A DNA stretch of 64,000 bases, from contig NZ_FLKM01000009.1 in NCBI RefSeq assembly GCF_900086585.1, forward strand, positions 372,001 to 436,000, read 5' to 3'. Positions 44,883-53,133 of the stretch are shown here, piece after piece (the stretch's first letter is position 1; every line of letters starts with the position of its first letter). A program made the position numbers and the translations under genes. Origin of the DNA: Emergencia timonensis (GTDB taxonomy: Bacteria; Bacillota; Clostridia; Peptostreptococcales; Anaerovoracaceae). The notes below the pieces were generated by a model. That model did not search any database. It was not told the origin of the DNA and saw only the letters and a list, made by a program, of their open reading frames with translations.

Positions 44883-44993
44883 GTTGGAGTTGCTGCAACA
44901 ATCGTCGAAAAAGGTGGTGTATTATAGTAGAAGGGTTATTTATGAGGGTTCATACAGGGGAAGACGTGTGGAACGTGATGCAGTCACGAGAGA

Positions 44994-45728
44994 ATGAAGG
45001 GAATGATGGAGTTGAAACGGATTTTAGGGAGAAAAATCGGCATCGTTGTATTGGTCCTTGTGACCGTTGCAGCGCTGCTTGGCTGCGCAAAAGAAGGCAT
45101 TGCAGACATCGACAATGGGGAACTTCGTTTTGAGGAAATTACCACAATAGAGGTAACGCGGATGTTACCGATAGATGATGAGGTTATCCGTCTTAACGAT
45201 GAGGAAATCAAGGACTTCGTCAGCCTGGTGAACAGTTTTGAACTGAAAAGAGATGACGAGGCCCAGTCAGATAAGATCGGCACACCTTTTGTCTTTACAC
45301 TGGCGCAGCCTGACGGCAGTGAAACAATGTTGCAGTATTTTGACAATATCCTGACAGTGAACAGCAAAGATCGTTACAGGATCAGTGAGGGCGACGGCAC
45401 CATGCTGATGGATTATTGTGACCGCGTCTACCAGTACGAGCCTGAGCTGGTGAAGATCTGCAGACAGTATATCAATGAAAAGAAGACATTTTCCGCGAAA
45501 GCTGTAAACATCGACTATTCGATCTACCGGATCGAAGAGATGACCCTCGATGGTTACAAATCTGCGGCCTTTATTACTGACGAGAAAGTCACAGAGAAAA
45601 ACATCGGCGATTATCGCATGATAACTGTGGGTGATACCCAGCCGGACGAGATCGGCATGCACAACTACGCGGTGCTGCTGGTAGATGTGAAGAACAAAGT
45701 GGTCAAAGGCTATGCGCCGACAAAATAA
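44994..45728 (+). CDS. Lipoprotein of unknown function
   Basis: A 244-residue protein with a lipoprotein signal (basic start, hydrophobic stretch, ALLGC lipobox at about residue 31). The mature part is a mixed alpha/beta domain (IEVTRMLPIDDEVIRLNDEEIKDFVSLVNSF, TPFVFTLAQPDGSETMLQYFDNILTV) resembling the small regulatory-type domains of clostridial lipoproteins. Starts at 44994, 45003 and 45006 are all possible; a GAAGGG lies within the proposed start region, so 45006 may be used. Confidence 0.75.
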   Translation: MKGMMELKRILGRKIGIVVLVLVTVAALLGCAKEGIADIDNGELRFEEITTIEVTRMLPIDDEVIRLNDEEIKDFVSLVNSFELKRDDEAQSDKIGTPFVFTLAQPDGSETMLQYFDNILTVNSKDRYRISEGDGTMLMDYCDRVYQYEPELVKICRQYINEKKTFSAKAVNIDYSIYRIEEMTLDGYKSAAFITDEKVTEKNIGDYRMITVGDTQPDEIGMHNYAVLLVDVKNKVVKGYAPTK

Positions 45729-45742
45729 TAAGTGATTGCCAA

Positions 45743-45785
45743 AACGCAGGTTGGTCTGAATTTTTCAGATCAGCCTGCGTTTTCT
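45743..45785 (+). terminator. Intrinsic terminator
   Basis: AACGCAGG-x-TGGTCTGA pairs with TCAGATCA-x-CCTGCGTT, then a T-run. Confidence 0.85.
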
Positions 45786-45820
45786 GTTTCTTAATAATTC
45801 TTAATTTTACCTAGGTTATA

Positions 45821-45849
45821 TTGACTTTAAGAAAATAACAGAATAAACT
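45821..45849 (+). promoter_or_regulatory. Promoter of the small membrane protein cluster
   Basis: TTGACT (45821-45826), 17-bp spacer, TAAACT (45844-45849). A TTCTTAATAATTCTTAA motif lies 20-30 bases upstream. Confidence 0.6.
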
Positions 45850-45896
45850 GAAAATATTAATAGCTGTTTAAATTCGAAAAGAGGAGGGGATAACGC

Positions 45897-46409
45897 ATGG
45901 ATGAGAAGCTGCGAAGCGGCAAGAGATATTTCTTTTTCACTACCATAGCCGGATGTTTTTTGCTTGGGTACATACTGTTCCTCACTTTTCGTTTTGAAGA
46001 TGCCATCCTTTATCTCGGCGAAAAGCCGTATCAGTGGTCGGAAAATCCTTCCACCTGGTTCAATGACGAACTGAGCTGGTTTCGGATCGCCAGCACAGCT
46101 GCTGTGGCAGTAGGTCTGGGCAGGCTGATAAGCAGGAGGATCAGGTCGTGGTCCCTCTCTGACAGCAAGCAGGCTGCCTGGATATTTTTCATCATGGGCG
46201 TGGTTCTGATGGCTAACGGGATTTACGAACTGAATGTATACCATGGCAGGGAACTGTACACCTTTGACGGTCCCTACGTCAGCAGCGCGGGAGAGACCTA
46301 CGTCTTCGATACCTTTATGTACCTGCCGATGGCTTTTGCCGCGGTTGAAACTGCAGGGGGCCTGTGGGCGCTGTATAAAATGTACTTGAAGAAGTCAGTG
46401 GAGGACTGA
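45897..46409 (+). CDS. Membrane protein of unknown function
   Basis: A 170-residue protein with about four membrane segments (FFFTTIAGCFLLGYILFL, WFRIASTAAVAVGLG, AAWIFFIMGVVLMANGIYEL, AFAAVETAGGLWALY) and an extracytoplasmic Trp-rich loop. GAGGAGGGG precedes the ATG. First of a run of small, unrecognised proteins. Confidence 0.75.
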   Translation: MDEKLRSGKRYFFFTTIAGCFLLGYILFLTFRFEDAILYLGEKPYQWSENPSTWFNDELSWFRIASTAAVAVGLGRLISRRIRSWSLSDSKQAAWIFFIMGVVLMANGIYELNVYHGRELYTFDGPYVSSAGETYVFDTFMYLPMAFAAVETAGGLWALYKMYLKKSVED

Positions 46410-46428
46410 TGTAAAGGGAGGGATTCAA

Positions 46429-46899
46429 ATGCAAAAAGACAGAATAAAAAAGTGGCTGATGATCGGCGTGATCATAGAGACGGTCGTCATATTAGCCCTT
46501 GTTGGACATACTTATCGCTTGAATAAGAATTTGTTAAACAGCAGACTGACGCTGTTAACTGCAGTATATCGTGATCTGCAGTGCGATATCGCAAGAGCAG
46601 AGCAAAATGATTTTGCGGAGTGGCCGTATGATACTGATGCAACTGGTCGTATCTATTTTGACAGTGGTGGCTATGCTGACGAGGAGGATGACCAAAGGTT
46701 GATAGCTTCTGTCACTGATTATGCGTATTCTTCCGGTAGACTGAAAAAAGAGGAACGCCGTTTTCTCAGCGAACTGAAGGATATGGAGGCCGCGATGCAA
46801 AACGATGGCAAGCGCTTTTCAAAGAGCAGAGTTATATTTTTCGAAGATGAGGACAGAGAAAAGGTAAAAGCGTTTCTGGAGGAAAAGGGGCGTTTTTGA
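46429..46899 (+). CDS. Single-pass membrane protein of unknown function
   Basis: A 156-residue protein with one N-terminal membrane anchor (WLMIGVIIETVVILALVGHTY) and a charged, mainly helical outside domain. GGGAGG precedes the ATG. It lies 19 bases after the previous gene. Confidence 0.7.
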   Translation: MQKDRIKKWLMIGVIIETVVILALVGHTYRLNKNLLNSRLTLLTAVYRDLQCDIARAEQNDFAEWPYDTDATGRIYFDSGGYADEEDDQRLIASVTDYAYSSGRLKKEERRFLSELKDMEAAMQNDGKRFSKSRVIFFEDEDREKVKAFLEEKGRF

Positions 46900-47096
46900 T
46901 GGAGGAAATCGCGGGGGTTCTCGCCGCTTTAAAGCAGAACTTTTTCGTTGCGTATACGGGATGGGGGTATGCATCGGGTATTTTTTACAATAAGGTTAGG
47001 TTTTTTGATGCTTTTCAAGAGATTTCGCGTAATACCGCGGCGGTGTCTGGTGTGATACACTTTGAGAAAAGCCCCAGCTCCTCACAAAATCTATAG
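46899..47096 (+). CDS. Doubtful small reading frame
   Basis: A 65-codon frame (MEEIAGVLAALKQNFFVAYTGWGYASG) that overlaps the preceding stop. No clear ribosome binding site and no recognised family. It may be a remnant or not a gene. Confidence 0.25.
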   Translation: MEEIAGVLAALKQNFFVAYTGWGYASGIFYNKVRFFDAFQEISRNTAAVSGVIHFEKSPSSSQNL

Positions 47097-47296
47097 ATAC
47101 GCTGCACCTGGTTACTTTTTTGAATTGTAAACTGCCTTTATGACAGAGAAATTGATACGAAAAGTAACCGAAATCAAATATACCCCTCTGTTGACGTCTT
47201 CTGACAGCAATCGGATTACGCGAGAATGCGCAGAAATGCCCAAAAAGCGTAAGACTATCGTAGAAGGAACAGCAGAGAATGGAAAGAAACAATCGA

Positions 47297-47569
47297 TGAA
47301 AACGATGAAGATAAACAAAAAGCTGATCACGGCAGTTTTGATATCTGTCGTGGTAATAGTGGGGCTGTTCGCTGCATTATACCATCGAACGCAGACTGAT
47401 GGGAAAAGATGTGATCAGATTAAGTCTGCCGCCTGATGCTGTATCGGATACGCAGGACTTTGATGGGACTGAGTTTGAAATACTGCCCGATGGCGAGTTG
47501 CGGGCTGCAGAAAAGTATGCAATCATAGATAAAGACGAGGTTTACGAGTTGAAGGAGCTTATTTTGTGA
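47297..47569 (+). pseudogene. Frameshifted single-pass membrane protein
   Basis: An N-terminal anchor (INKKLITAVLISVVVIVGLFAALYHRTQT) is followed at about 47398 by a frame change; in the +1 frame an open stretch begins MGKDVIRLSLPPDAV and runs to a TGA at 47567-47569 with a plausible soluble domain (TEFEILPDGELRAAEKYAIIDKDE). One extra base would explain it. The layout (anchor plus small domain) matches its neighbours. Confidence 0.55.
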
Positions 47570-47582
47570 AGGTGGTGTTGTT

Positions 47583-48065
47583 ATGAGAAAAGATAGGAGA
47601 TTGGGACTGAGTCGAAGGACTTGGATTATTATACTCATCATGGTATTAGCGGCAGGATTTTTGATTTACTCGACCATACTCTTGCTACTGAATCGCTTTA
47701 TGCATCCAGCAGATTTTGCAGGGTTGCCAAATTATATGGAATTGATTGAGCGGCGCTTGGAGATACGATTGTTTGCAGAAAAGGTACACGGATTTTGCGC
47801 AGCGATAGCCTTATTGGGCGGCTGCATGGTGGCCTATGATTTTATCAAAGCCGGTTCGGCGGTGCCATTTCGAAAACTGTTCGCTTTGTTTGGCGGAATT
47901 GCAGTTGGACTGTTGGCTTGTGCCGGCATTTTCTCGCTGCTGGATCAAAGCGCCTATGGGGACTACTTTTTTCAAATATACGCGACCGGTATTTATCTGA
48001 TCATCGCATTTGTAGTAGTAATGATTTGCAACTTTGGTAAACAAAGGCGGTTGAGACAGAAATAA
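47583..48065 (+). CDS. Membrane protein of unknown function
   Basis: A 160-residue protein with about four membrane helices (IILIMVLAAGFLIYSTILLL, AIALLGGCMVAYDFI, LFALFGGIAVGLLACAGIFSLL, IYLIIAFVVVMICNF). It resembles the first gene of the cluster in size and topology. A GGTGG lies before the ATG. Confidence 0.72.
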   Translation: MRKDRRLGLSRRTWIIILIMVLAAGFLIYSTILLLLNRFMHPADFAGLPNYMELIERRLEIRLFAEKVHGFCAAIALLGGCMVAYDFIKAGSAVPFRKLFALFGGIAVGLLACAGIFSLLDQSAYGDYFFQIYATGIYLIIAFVVVMICNFGKQRRLRQK

Positions 48066-48100
48066 ATGAAGTCATCTGGGATATAGGGAGGATAAACGAT

Positions 48101-48574
48101 ATGAATGGAACTCGCAAAAGAGTATTACTGGTAGTTCTAGGGGTTGTCGTCGTGTTAGCTGTATTGGTTACAATCTATCACGTATCGCAAAGAGAAACCT
48201 ACTTGTCGGACGATCCGCTGTTCGGCTCCTTTACGATCGGCAATAGGGAACTGGTGGACAATATCTATCCGGCGGACTTTTTGCTCTCAATTGATATTGC
48301 GGAAGATAATGAAACGCTGGTTGAATGTGCGGAAAAAAACAATGTCGATATTTCAAAAGGCTGCTGGGTCTACAGTTTTGGTGAGAACAAAGTTTTCAGG
48401 GCCGAGAAAGAGGGAAACAAGCTGAATGCCTATGAAAATGGCAAGGTGATCGGCGTGTTTACGTACACTTCTGACAAAATCTTGTGGATGGAGGATAACG
48501 AGAAATACACAGCAAACTGGAGAGGACGGAATTTTGATCTGACAAAGATTTTGCAGGGTTTTATTTATCCTTAA
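48101..48574 (+). CDS. Membrane-anchored protein of unknown function
   Basis: A 157-residue protein with an N-terminal anchor (VLLVVLGVVVVLAVLVTIY) and an extracytoplasmic domain with many short strands (PLFGSFTIGNRELVDNIYPADFLLSIDIAEDNETL). GGGAGG precedes the ATG. Confidence 0.72.
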   Translation: MNGTRKRVLLVVLGVVVVLAVLVTIYHVSQRETYLSDDPLFGSFTIGNRELVDNIYPADFLLSIDIAEDNETLVECAEKNNVDISKGCWVYSFGENKVFRAEKEGNKLNAYENGKVIGVFTYTSDKILWMEDNEKYTANWRGRNFDLTKILQGFIYP

Positions 48575-48615
48575 AAATGTTCATGCGATTCGTTCTATAG
48601 GGGAGGATGATTGTT

Positions 48616-49146
48616 ATGAAAGAGAATTTCATCTTTAGGCTGCGACAGGAAAAGGGATGGACACAAAGTGAACTGGCCAGGATTTTGTCCGTCTCAGAAA
48701 AAAAGCTGGCAAAATGGGAGAATGGCGTCGGCTTTCCGAATGTAAAGACCTTTGAGCTTTTGATCCGCGTATCCGGCAAAACCGTGACGGAATTATTGGG
48801 ACAGGAAGGGCAGGATGAGGTGCTTTTAGAGGCAATTGCAATATATAAAGGCGAAATCAAAATGAGGAACCGCATCATTGTCACGCTTGTGGCGGCAGGG
48901 ATCTTTATTATGATTTTTCTGTTGGACGCAATGGACTTGACCGGATTCGTTTTTCTGTGCCTGCCGTTTCTCATCTCGCTCATAGGAATCACGTTCCTTT
49001 TCACTGGACAGCAGCAAAAACGAAAGAAAAGCAAATCGCTTTGGCTCTTCGTCCTGGGCGGCTGCTTTTTAGCTTATCCTCTTGTGTTTTATGTAGTTTT
49101 TCTTGTGATTGTGCCATTTGCTTATGGCGGACCGGTTCCAACATAA
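48616..49146 (+). CDS. XRE-family helix-turn-helix protein with membrane domain
   Basis: A 176-residue protein: N-terminal HTH (FIFRLRQEKGWTQSELARILSVSEKKLAKWENGVGFPNVKTFELL) fused to three or four membrane helices. ATG 48616 is chosen because GGGGAGG lies 9 bases before it; an ATG at 48607 is too close. Such membrane-bound XRE regulators can sense envelope signals; it may control the small membrane-protein cluster. Confidence 0.8.
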   Translation: MKENFIFRLRQEKGWTQSELARILSVSEKKLAKWENGVGFPNVKTFELLIRVSGKTVTELLGQEGQDEVLLEAIAIYKGEIKMRNRIIVTLVAAGIFIMIFLLDAMDLTGFVFLCLPFLISLIGITFLFTGQQQKRKKSKSLWLFVLGGCFLAYPLVFYVVFLVIVPFAYGGPVPT

Positions 49147-49218
49147 GAGGATTATCTTTTAGGAGAAATTTGGAGATGTTTAAAATACATCATATGTCGG
49201 ATGTCTCAAAGATGAAAC

Positions 49219-49260
49219 AAAGGGACTCATGAGCAGCTAAAGCGCTCTGTGAGTCCCTTT
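49219..49260. terminator. Bidirectional terminator
   Basis: AAAGGGACTCA pairs with TGAGTCCCTTT around a 20-base loop that contains a further small stem. It separates convergent genes. Confidence 0.7.
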
Positions 49261-49265
49261 GATAA

Positions 49266-49320
49266 TATCACACAGGAAATACCATCCCCCTCAAGCGGCA
49301 TTTCCGTATGTAACTCAAAA
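49266..49320. repeat. Second copy of a dispersed palindromic element
   Basis: Begins ACACAGGAAATACC and ends GGCATTTCCGTATGT, matching the first hairpin at 18658-18699 (ACATAGGAAATA ... TATTTCCGTATGT) in both arms and right flank while the loop differs. Confidence 0.5.
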
Positions 49321-49337
49321 ATGATAGAAACCTATAT

Positions 49338-49802
49338 TTATGCTGCAGTAATCGTACCGCTTGCCGAACACTTCAATCCAAGCTCGACGTTTTTGGTAAG
49401 TGTCAGATACTTGAATGTGCCTTTTCCTTTTGCCGTAGCGCCAGTCGTCGAACTGTCTTTTGAAGCACATTTCCAGCCACTCACATAAATCTTATAGCTG
49501 GTGGATGCTGCCGTTGCTTTAGCAGTTTTCTGGTCGTAGCTAAAGGTTGCTGTCAGGGTGAAGTCCCATGCAGTTTTACCTGCATTGTTATAATATGTAT
49601 AGGTTCGGTGAGCGGTCTTGGTAGAAGATGCCGCAAAAAGAGACACCTGACTTTCTATGACCGTTTCTATAACCGCGTATGAACCATCGGCAAAGTGCTG
49701 AACCTCTGTTTCTATAACGGAGTCAGAAGATGCAAAAGTTGGGACTGCTGTTGCAATTAACAATGCAATAACTGCTAGTAAAGAAATTAGTTTGCGTTTC
49801 AT
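49338..49802 (-). CDS. Small secreted protein of unknown function
   Basis: A 154-residue protein with a clear signal peptide (LISLLAVIALLIATAVPTFASS). The mature part is Ser/Thr/Lys-rich and looks like one beta-sandwich domain (YTYYNNAGKTAWDFTLTATFSYD, STSYKIYVSGWKC, GTFKYLTL) with two Cys. It is the last gene of a PadR - membrane protein - secreted protein run and may be the regulated product. Confidence 0.75.
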   Translation of the reverse strand: MKRKLISLLAVIALLIATAVPTFASSDSVIETEVQHFADGSYAVIETVIESQVSLFAASSTKTAHRTYTYYNNAGKTAWDFTLTATFSYDQKTAKATAASTSYKIYVSGWKCASKDSSTTGATAKGKGTFKYLTLTKNVELGLKCSASGTITAA

Positions 49803-49821
49803 TTTGTAAATCCTCCTTTAT

Positions 49822-50187
49822 TTATTCCTCAATAATAATGACATCTGTTGCTTTTGTTTGGTTCTGGTTGTGTATTACATACAGATAGCCGAGAGATGCA
49901 ATCAATAAAACAACGAGTGCGACAATAATAATATTGCGTTTCTTCTTGGACTTGGCTATCTTTTTTGGCTGAAACTCTTCTGTTTCTTCCAAAAATTCTT
50001 TTGCAAGCGTCTCTGGATTTCCAAATTGTGATATCAGTTCCTCTAATGTACAGTCTCCAGAGGATTTTAGGGCATCCTGCAATTCTTGCCGAAGACCTTC
50101 AATGAAAGTTTCACAAGGAACTATATTATGAATTGCGTTACGGATTTCCTGTAAATATAATTCAATTACTTCATCTGTTTTGTTCAT
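49822..50187 (-). CDS. DUF1700/DUF6120-like membrane-anchored protein
   Basis: A 121-residue protein with an N-terminal helical domain (IELYLQEIRNAIH, LEELISQFGNPETLAKEFLEE), typical of DUF1700-like partners of PadR regulators, and one C-terminal membrane helix (NIIIVALVVLLIASLGYLYVI). ATG 50187 follows GGAGGT and overlaps the PadR gene. Confidence 0.8.
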   Translation of the reverse strand: MNKTDEVIELYLQEIRNAIHNIVPCETFIEGLRQELQDALKSSGDCTLEELISQFGNPETLAKEFLEETEEFQPKKIAKSKKKRNIIIVALVVLLIASLGYLYVIHNQNQTKATDVIIIEE

Positions 50188-50602
50188 TGTTACCTCCATC
50201 ATATAATGCTGCCATTACTGATTCACTTAAATCTTTGTTATATACAACAGACCAGATAACCTGATCCAGTTCCGCATATAATAATTTGAGTCTTTCTAAG
50301 TGAATGAGACCGTCATCGGTAATTCTGTAATAAATTCTTACGCGGTTATCTTCCGAAATAACCTTATTGCTTTCTATGACAAAACCTTGCTCTTGAAGTT
50401 TATTTATAGTGGTGTAAAGCAAAGGCATCTTATATCTGCCGTTGCTCCGTTGTAAAGCGACCTGTCCAATTTCGTAAGCATACATTTCTCTCTCTGATAA
50501 TATTGTGAGTACCATCAACGTAAGAGTAGCTTTTTTAAACTGCGCTTCGAAGTTCTCAGAAACATCTCGCTTTTGATTGTTCTTAAAGTCTTCTTTTTTC
50601 AT
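50171..50602 (-). CDS. PadR-family transcriptional regulator
   Basis: A 143-residue winged-helix protein: LTLMVLTILSEREMYAYEIGQVALQRS, YKMPLLYTTINKLQEQGFVIES, RIYYRITDDG. PadR proteins repress defence or stress operons. It heads the minus-strand operon and is divergent from the small peptide gene at 50800. Confidence 0.88.
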   Translation of the reverse strand: MKKEDFKNNQKRDVSENFEAQFKKATLTLMVLTILSEREMYAYEIGQVALQRSNGRYKMPLLYTTINKLQEQGFVIESNKVISEDNRVRIYYRITDDGLIHLERLKLLYAELDQVIWSVVYNKDLSESVMAALYDGGNNEQNR

Positions 50603-50709
50603 TGCATTCTCGCTTTCCCCTTCTAATGATGATTATAACAGAAAAAATGTAAAAATCAATAAGATATGCCGAAAAGAAAACTACGAATATAAAAAATAGA
50701 TGTATTCTA

Positions 50710-50738
50710 TTGACGTATATAAAAATCAGCAGTATAAT
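50710..50738 (+). promoter_or_regulatory. Promoter of the small peptide gene
   Basis: TTGACG (50710-50715), 17-bp spacer, TATAAT (50733-50738), in the AT-rich gap between two divergent genes. Confidence 0.75.
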
Positions 50739-50799
50739 ATGAAATAAATATTGAAAATTCGGAATATTAAGTTTGTAGTGCATAAGGGTGTAGAACTAG

Positions 50800-51087
50800 A
50801 TGGAGAAAAGGAGGTACGATAATACCACTAATTTTGGAGAGCTGCTTTTATCAGTACTATCATTTTTGCCAGGAACCACCTTGATTGGATTGGCAGCTAC
50901 TGCAAATGTAGCTTTGACTGCCTCTGCTAAAAAAGAAATTAAAGCTGCGGGTTACTATAGCAAATTGGTTACTATTTCTTGGGGAGGAGGAGCAGAACAA
51001 GGAACTTATGCATATGGATGGAAGACACATCCAAAATGCACAGTAACTGGAGCAACAAAAATTAAGAGTGTTAAGTACGGAGTATAG
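50800..51087 (+). CDS. Small exported peptide, possibly bacteriocin-like
   Basis: A 95-residue protein with a long hydrophobic signal-like segment (LLLSVLSFLPGTTLIGLAATA) ending in TASA, leaving a mature peptide of about 50 residues rich in Gly, Lys and aromatic residues (SWGGGAEQGTYAYGWKTHPKC). The GGG-x3-GTYxYG pattern followed by KTH recalls lactococcin 972-type bacteriocins, but the match is short and unproven. AAGGG lies 11 bases before the ATG. It ends in UAG, 10 bases before the next gene. Confidence 0.6.
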   Translation: MEKRRYDNTTNFGELLLSVLSFLPGTTLIGLAATANVALTASAKKEIKAAGYYSKLVTISWGGGAEQGTYAYGWKTHPKCTVTGATKIKSVKYGV

Positions 51088-51097
51088 GTGTATTGAA

Positions 51098-51325
51098 ATG
51101 TTAGGTAATTATGTATTGGCTGCTATCATATCGTTTTCCATATTTTGCTTTAGATTATATGACTTTATTGTGTTCGAAGAATTTTATGGAGAAAGATATG
51201 GAAGAGAGTGGGTGTTTGCAATTCTGATTCTTGCTTTGTTTCTTTGCGGCGCGATATATTCTTCAATAAAATCTTGGAAAATTTATAGAAAGAATAGAAA
51301 ATGCAAGAAAGAACAGGACAGATAG
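51098..51325 (+). CDS. Small two-helix membrane protein
   Basis: A 75-residue protein with two membrane helices (YVLAAIISFSIFCFRLYDFIV and VFAILILALFLCGAIYSSI) and a basic C terminus (KIYRKNRKCKKEQ). ATG 51098 follows AGGTG. Placed directly after the exported peptide, it could be its immunity protein; this is inference from position only. Confidence 0.6.
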   Translation: MLGNYVLAAIISFSIFCFRLYDFIVFEEFYGERYGREWVFAILILALFLCGAIYSSIKSWKIYRKNRKCKKEQDR

Positions 51326-51340
51326 TCATAACTTGAAATT

Positions 51341-51390
51341 AATAAGCTGATTCTCAACTGAACATAATTCGTTGTGAATCAGCTTATTTT
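51341..51390 (+). terminator. Intrinsic terminator
   Basis: AATAAGCTGATTC-x-CAAC pairs with GTTG-x-GAATCAGCTTATT, followed by TT. Confidence 0.85.
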
Positions 51391-51785
51391 CTATAATAAA
51401 AGCAATGTTTTATACAGCAAAAATCTTAGCCCTAAATTTTTTGTAAAGCATTCTTTTCTAATAATGTCAAGCTCAATCAGAGCCAAATGGGCAAAATAGT
51501 TAAATCAAGATATAGCATATAATGCATCCTCATAGGCCGCTTTGTATGCTGCAAATCCTCTTTTTAGCTTTAAAGGTGAACTTTCAGTGACAGAGGAACC
51601 GCGTCCCAACATCCTTCATCCTATCCGTTGATATACTATATAGAGGCGAAGTTCTTTAAAGGGTCATCGCCCTCCCTGCTGACTAATGCGGACTGCAATT
51701 TTTACTTGAATTTATCATATTTTCTGTTTGCTAATCAATAATTTTGTTCCAAGTTCACAAAAAAGAACAATAAATTTTGTGAAAA
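51391..51785. other. Intergenic region before the aro leader
   Basis: About 400 bases without a supported gene. A 35-codon minus-strand frame (51505-51612, MLGRGSSVTESSPLKLKRGF) looks coding-like but has only a weak ribosome binding site. Nothing else is recognised. Confidence 0.4.
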
Positions 51786-51789
51786 ACCC

Positions 51790-51818
51790 TTGATTCCCAC
51801 AAAAGGATATGTTAAAGT
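51790..51818 (+). promoter_or_regulatory. Probable promoter of the aro leader
   Basis: TTGATT (51790-51795), 17-bp spacer, TAAAGT (51813-51818); start expected near 51825, just before the leader peptide. Confidence 0.55.
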
Positions 51819-51852
51819 AGTAACATCAAATCCAAGAAGGGAATCCACAGTC

Positions 51853-51960
51853 ATGAGAAACTTATATTTCGCAGCAGAATATTACTTTTATTACTTTTTC
51901 TTTAGCGCAAGGGAAAAGTCGGTTTTGCTGCACAAAAAAGTTTTGAGTGATTGTCTATAA
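51853..51960 (+). CDS. Phe/Tyr-rich leader peptide of the aro operon
   Basis: A 35-residue peptide whose codons 5-17 include five Tyr and five Phe, with the run EYYFYYFFF at codons 9-17. AAGGGA lies upstream. The TAA lies inside the 5' arm region of an antiterminator hairpin that competes with a terminator. This is the plan of Phe attenuators in enterobacteria (pheA leader). Ribosome stalling at Tyr/Phe codons when either charged tRNA is scarce would let transcription pass into the operon. Confidence 0.85.
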   Translation: MRNLYFAAEYYFYYFFFSAREKSVLLHKKVLSDCL

Positions 51961-52028
51961 TTAAAATCCTAAAATAATGACAAATTACTTGAAAAACTCC
52001 TGTAGCTTACCGGCCACAGGAGTTTTTT
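51939..52028 (+). promoter_or_regulatory. Attenuator: antiterminator and terminator hairpins
   Basis: The terminator is AAAACTCCTGT (51993-52003) pairing with ACAGGAGTTTT (52016-52026) plus T-run. The antiterminator pairs AGTTTT (51939-51944) with AAAACT (51993-51998) and AGTGATTGTC (51946-51955) with GACAAATTACT (51979-51989, one bulged A). They share 51993-51998, so only one can form. A ribosome at the leader stop codon would cover the antiterminator's left arm; a ribosome stalled at codons 9-17 would not. Confidence 0.82.
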
Positions 52029-52134
52029 CATTTTTCCCCGAAGAGAATGGCAGAAGCCATGACATTAGAAGACAGGCCGGAGGCGATTCGCCCGAGGCAG
52101 ATTTTGAAGGCAAGAGAAAGAGAGAGGTAAAGAC

Positions 52135-53133
52135 ATGATCACTACTTTAAAACCAGAAACAACAGAGGAACAGAGAATCCAATTGATTCAATGGTTCGAG
52201 GCGCAGGGCGTGCAGGTACACGAGTTTATCGGCGCATACCAGACAGTTCTGGGACTCATCGGAGATACCAGCGGCATCGACGTAGAGATGCTGGAGCTTT
52301 TAGACATCGTAGAAAAGGTAACACTGATTTCTGATCCATTCAAGAGCGCCAACAGGAAGTTCCATCCGGAAGACTCCGTCATCGACGTGTTGGGCGCAAA
52401 ATGCGGCGGCGGACATTTCGCAGTCATCGCGGGACCGTGTTCCGTAGAGACCCCAGAGCAGATCAGAGAAGTGGCAGAAGGCGTCAAGGCTGCCGGAGCC
52501 ACCATGCTCAGAGGCGGCGCCTTCAAACCGAGAACTTCCCCCTACGACTTCCAGGGTATGAAGGCAGAGGGCATCGAGCTGCTGCTGGAGGCGAAAAAAG
52601 CCACCGGCCTTCCCATCGTCACAGAGATCATGAACGCCAACCACCTTCCGCTTTTCGAAGACGTAGACGTCATCCAGGTCGGCGCAAGAAACATGCAGAA
52701 CTTCGAAATGCTCAAGGAACTAGGCAGAACCAAGAAGACCATCCTCCTCAAGAGGGGTCTTGCCAACACCCTCAAGGAGCTTTTGATGAGTGCCGAATAC
52801 ATCATGGCAGGCGGCAACGAGAACATCATCCTCTGCGAGAGAGGCATCAGAACCTTTGAGACTTACACCAGAAATACTTTGGACCTTTCGGCAGTGCCGG
52901 TGCTTCATAGCCTGACCCATCTGCCGGTGGTCATCGACCCGAGCCACGCGACGGGTCATGCAAACCTTGTAAAACCTATGGCCTTGGCGGCGACCGCATG
53001 CGGCGCAGACGGCCTGATGATAGAAGTCCATAATAACCCGGCAAAGGCGCTCTGCGACGGACCGCAGTCACTGACTCCGGCACAGTTCAAAGACGTTATG
53101 GACCAGGTAAGAAAGATAAGAGAGGTGATCTAA
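52135..53133 (+). CDS. aroF: 3-deoxy-7-phosphoheptulonate synthase (DAHP synthase)
   Basis: Condenses phosphoenolpyruvate and erythrose 4-phosphate, the entry to the shikimate pathway. The 332 residues comprise an N-terminal ferredoxin-like regulatory domain (1-75) and a TIM-barrel of the type I beta class, with [13 protein letters not shown] (Cys102), the [16 protein letters not shown] phosphate site and the [10 protein letters not shown] metal site. Such N-terminal domains confer feedback inhibition by Tyr or Phe. GAGAGG precedes the ATG. First gene after the attenuator. Confidence 0.95.
   Translation: MITTLKPETTEEQRIQLIQWFEAQGVQVHEFIGAYQTVLGLIGDTSGIDVEMLELLDIVEKVTLISDPFKSANRKFHPEDSVIDVLGAKCGGGHFAVIAGPCSVETPEQIREVAEGVKAAGATMLRGGAFKPRTSPYDFQGMKAEGIELLLEAKKATGLPIVTEIMNANHLPLFEDVDVIQVGARNMQNFEMLKELGRTKKTILLKRGLANTLKELLMSAEYIMAGGNENIILCERGIRTFETYTRNTLDLSAVPVLHSLTHLPVVIDPSHATGHANLVKPMALAATACGADGLMIEVHNNPAKALCDGPQSLTPAQFKDVMDQVRKIREVI

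Noticed and set aside
47140..47296. N-terminal extension of the frameshifted membrane protein
   Set aside because: Polar, unlike any anchor, and no ribosome binding site; the hydrophobic segment starts later.
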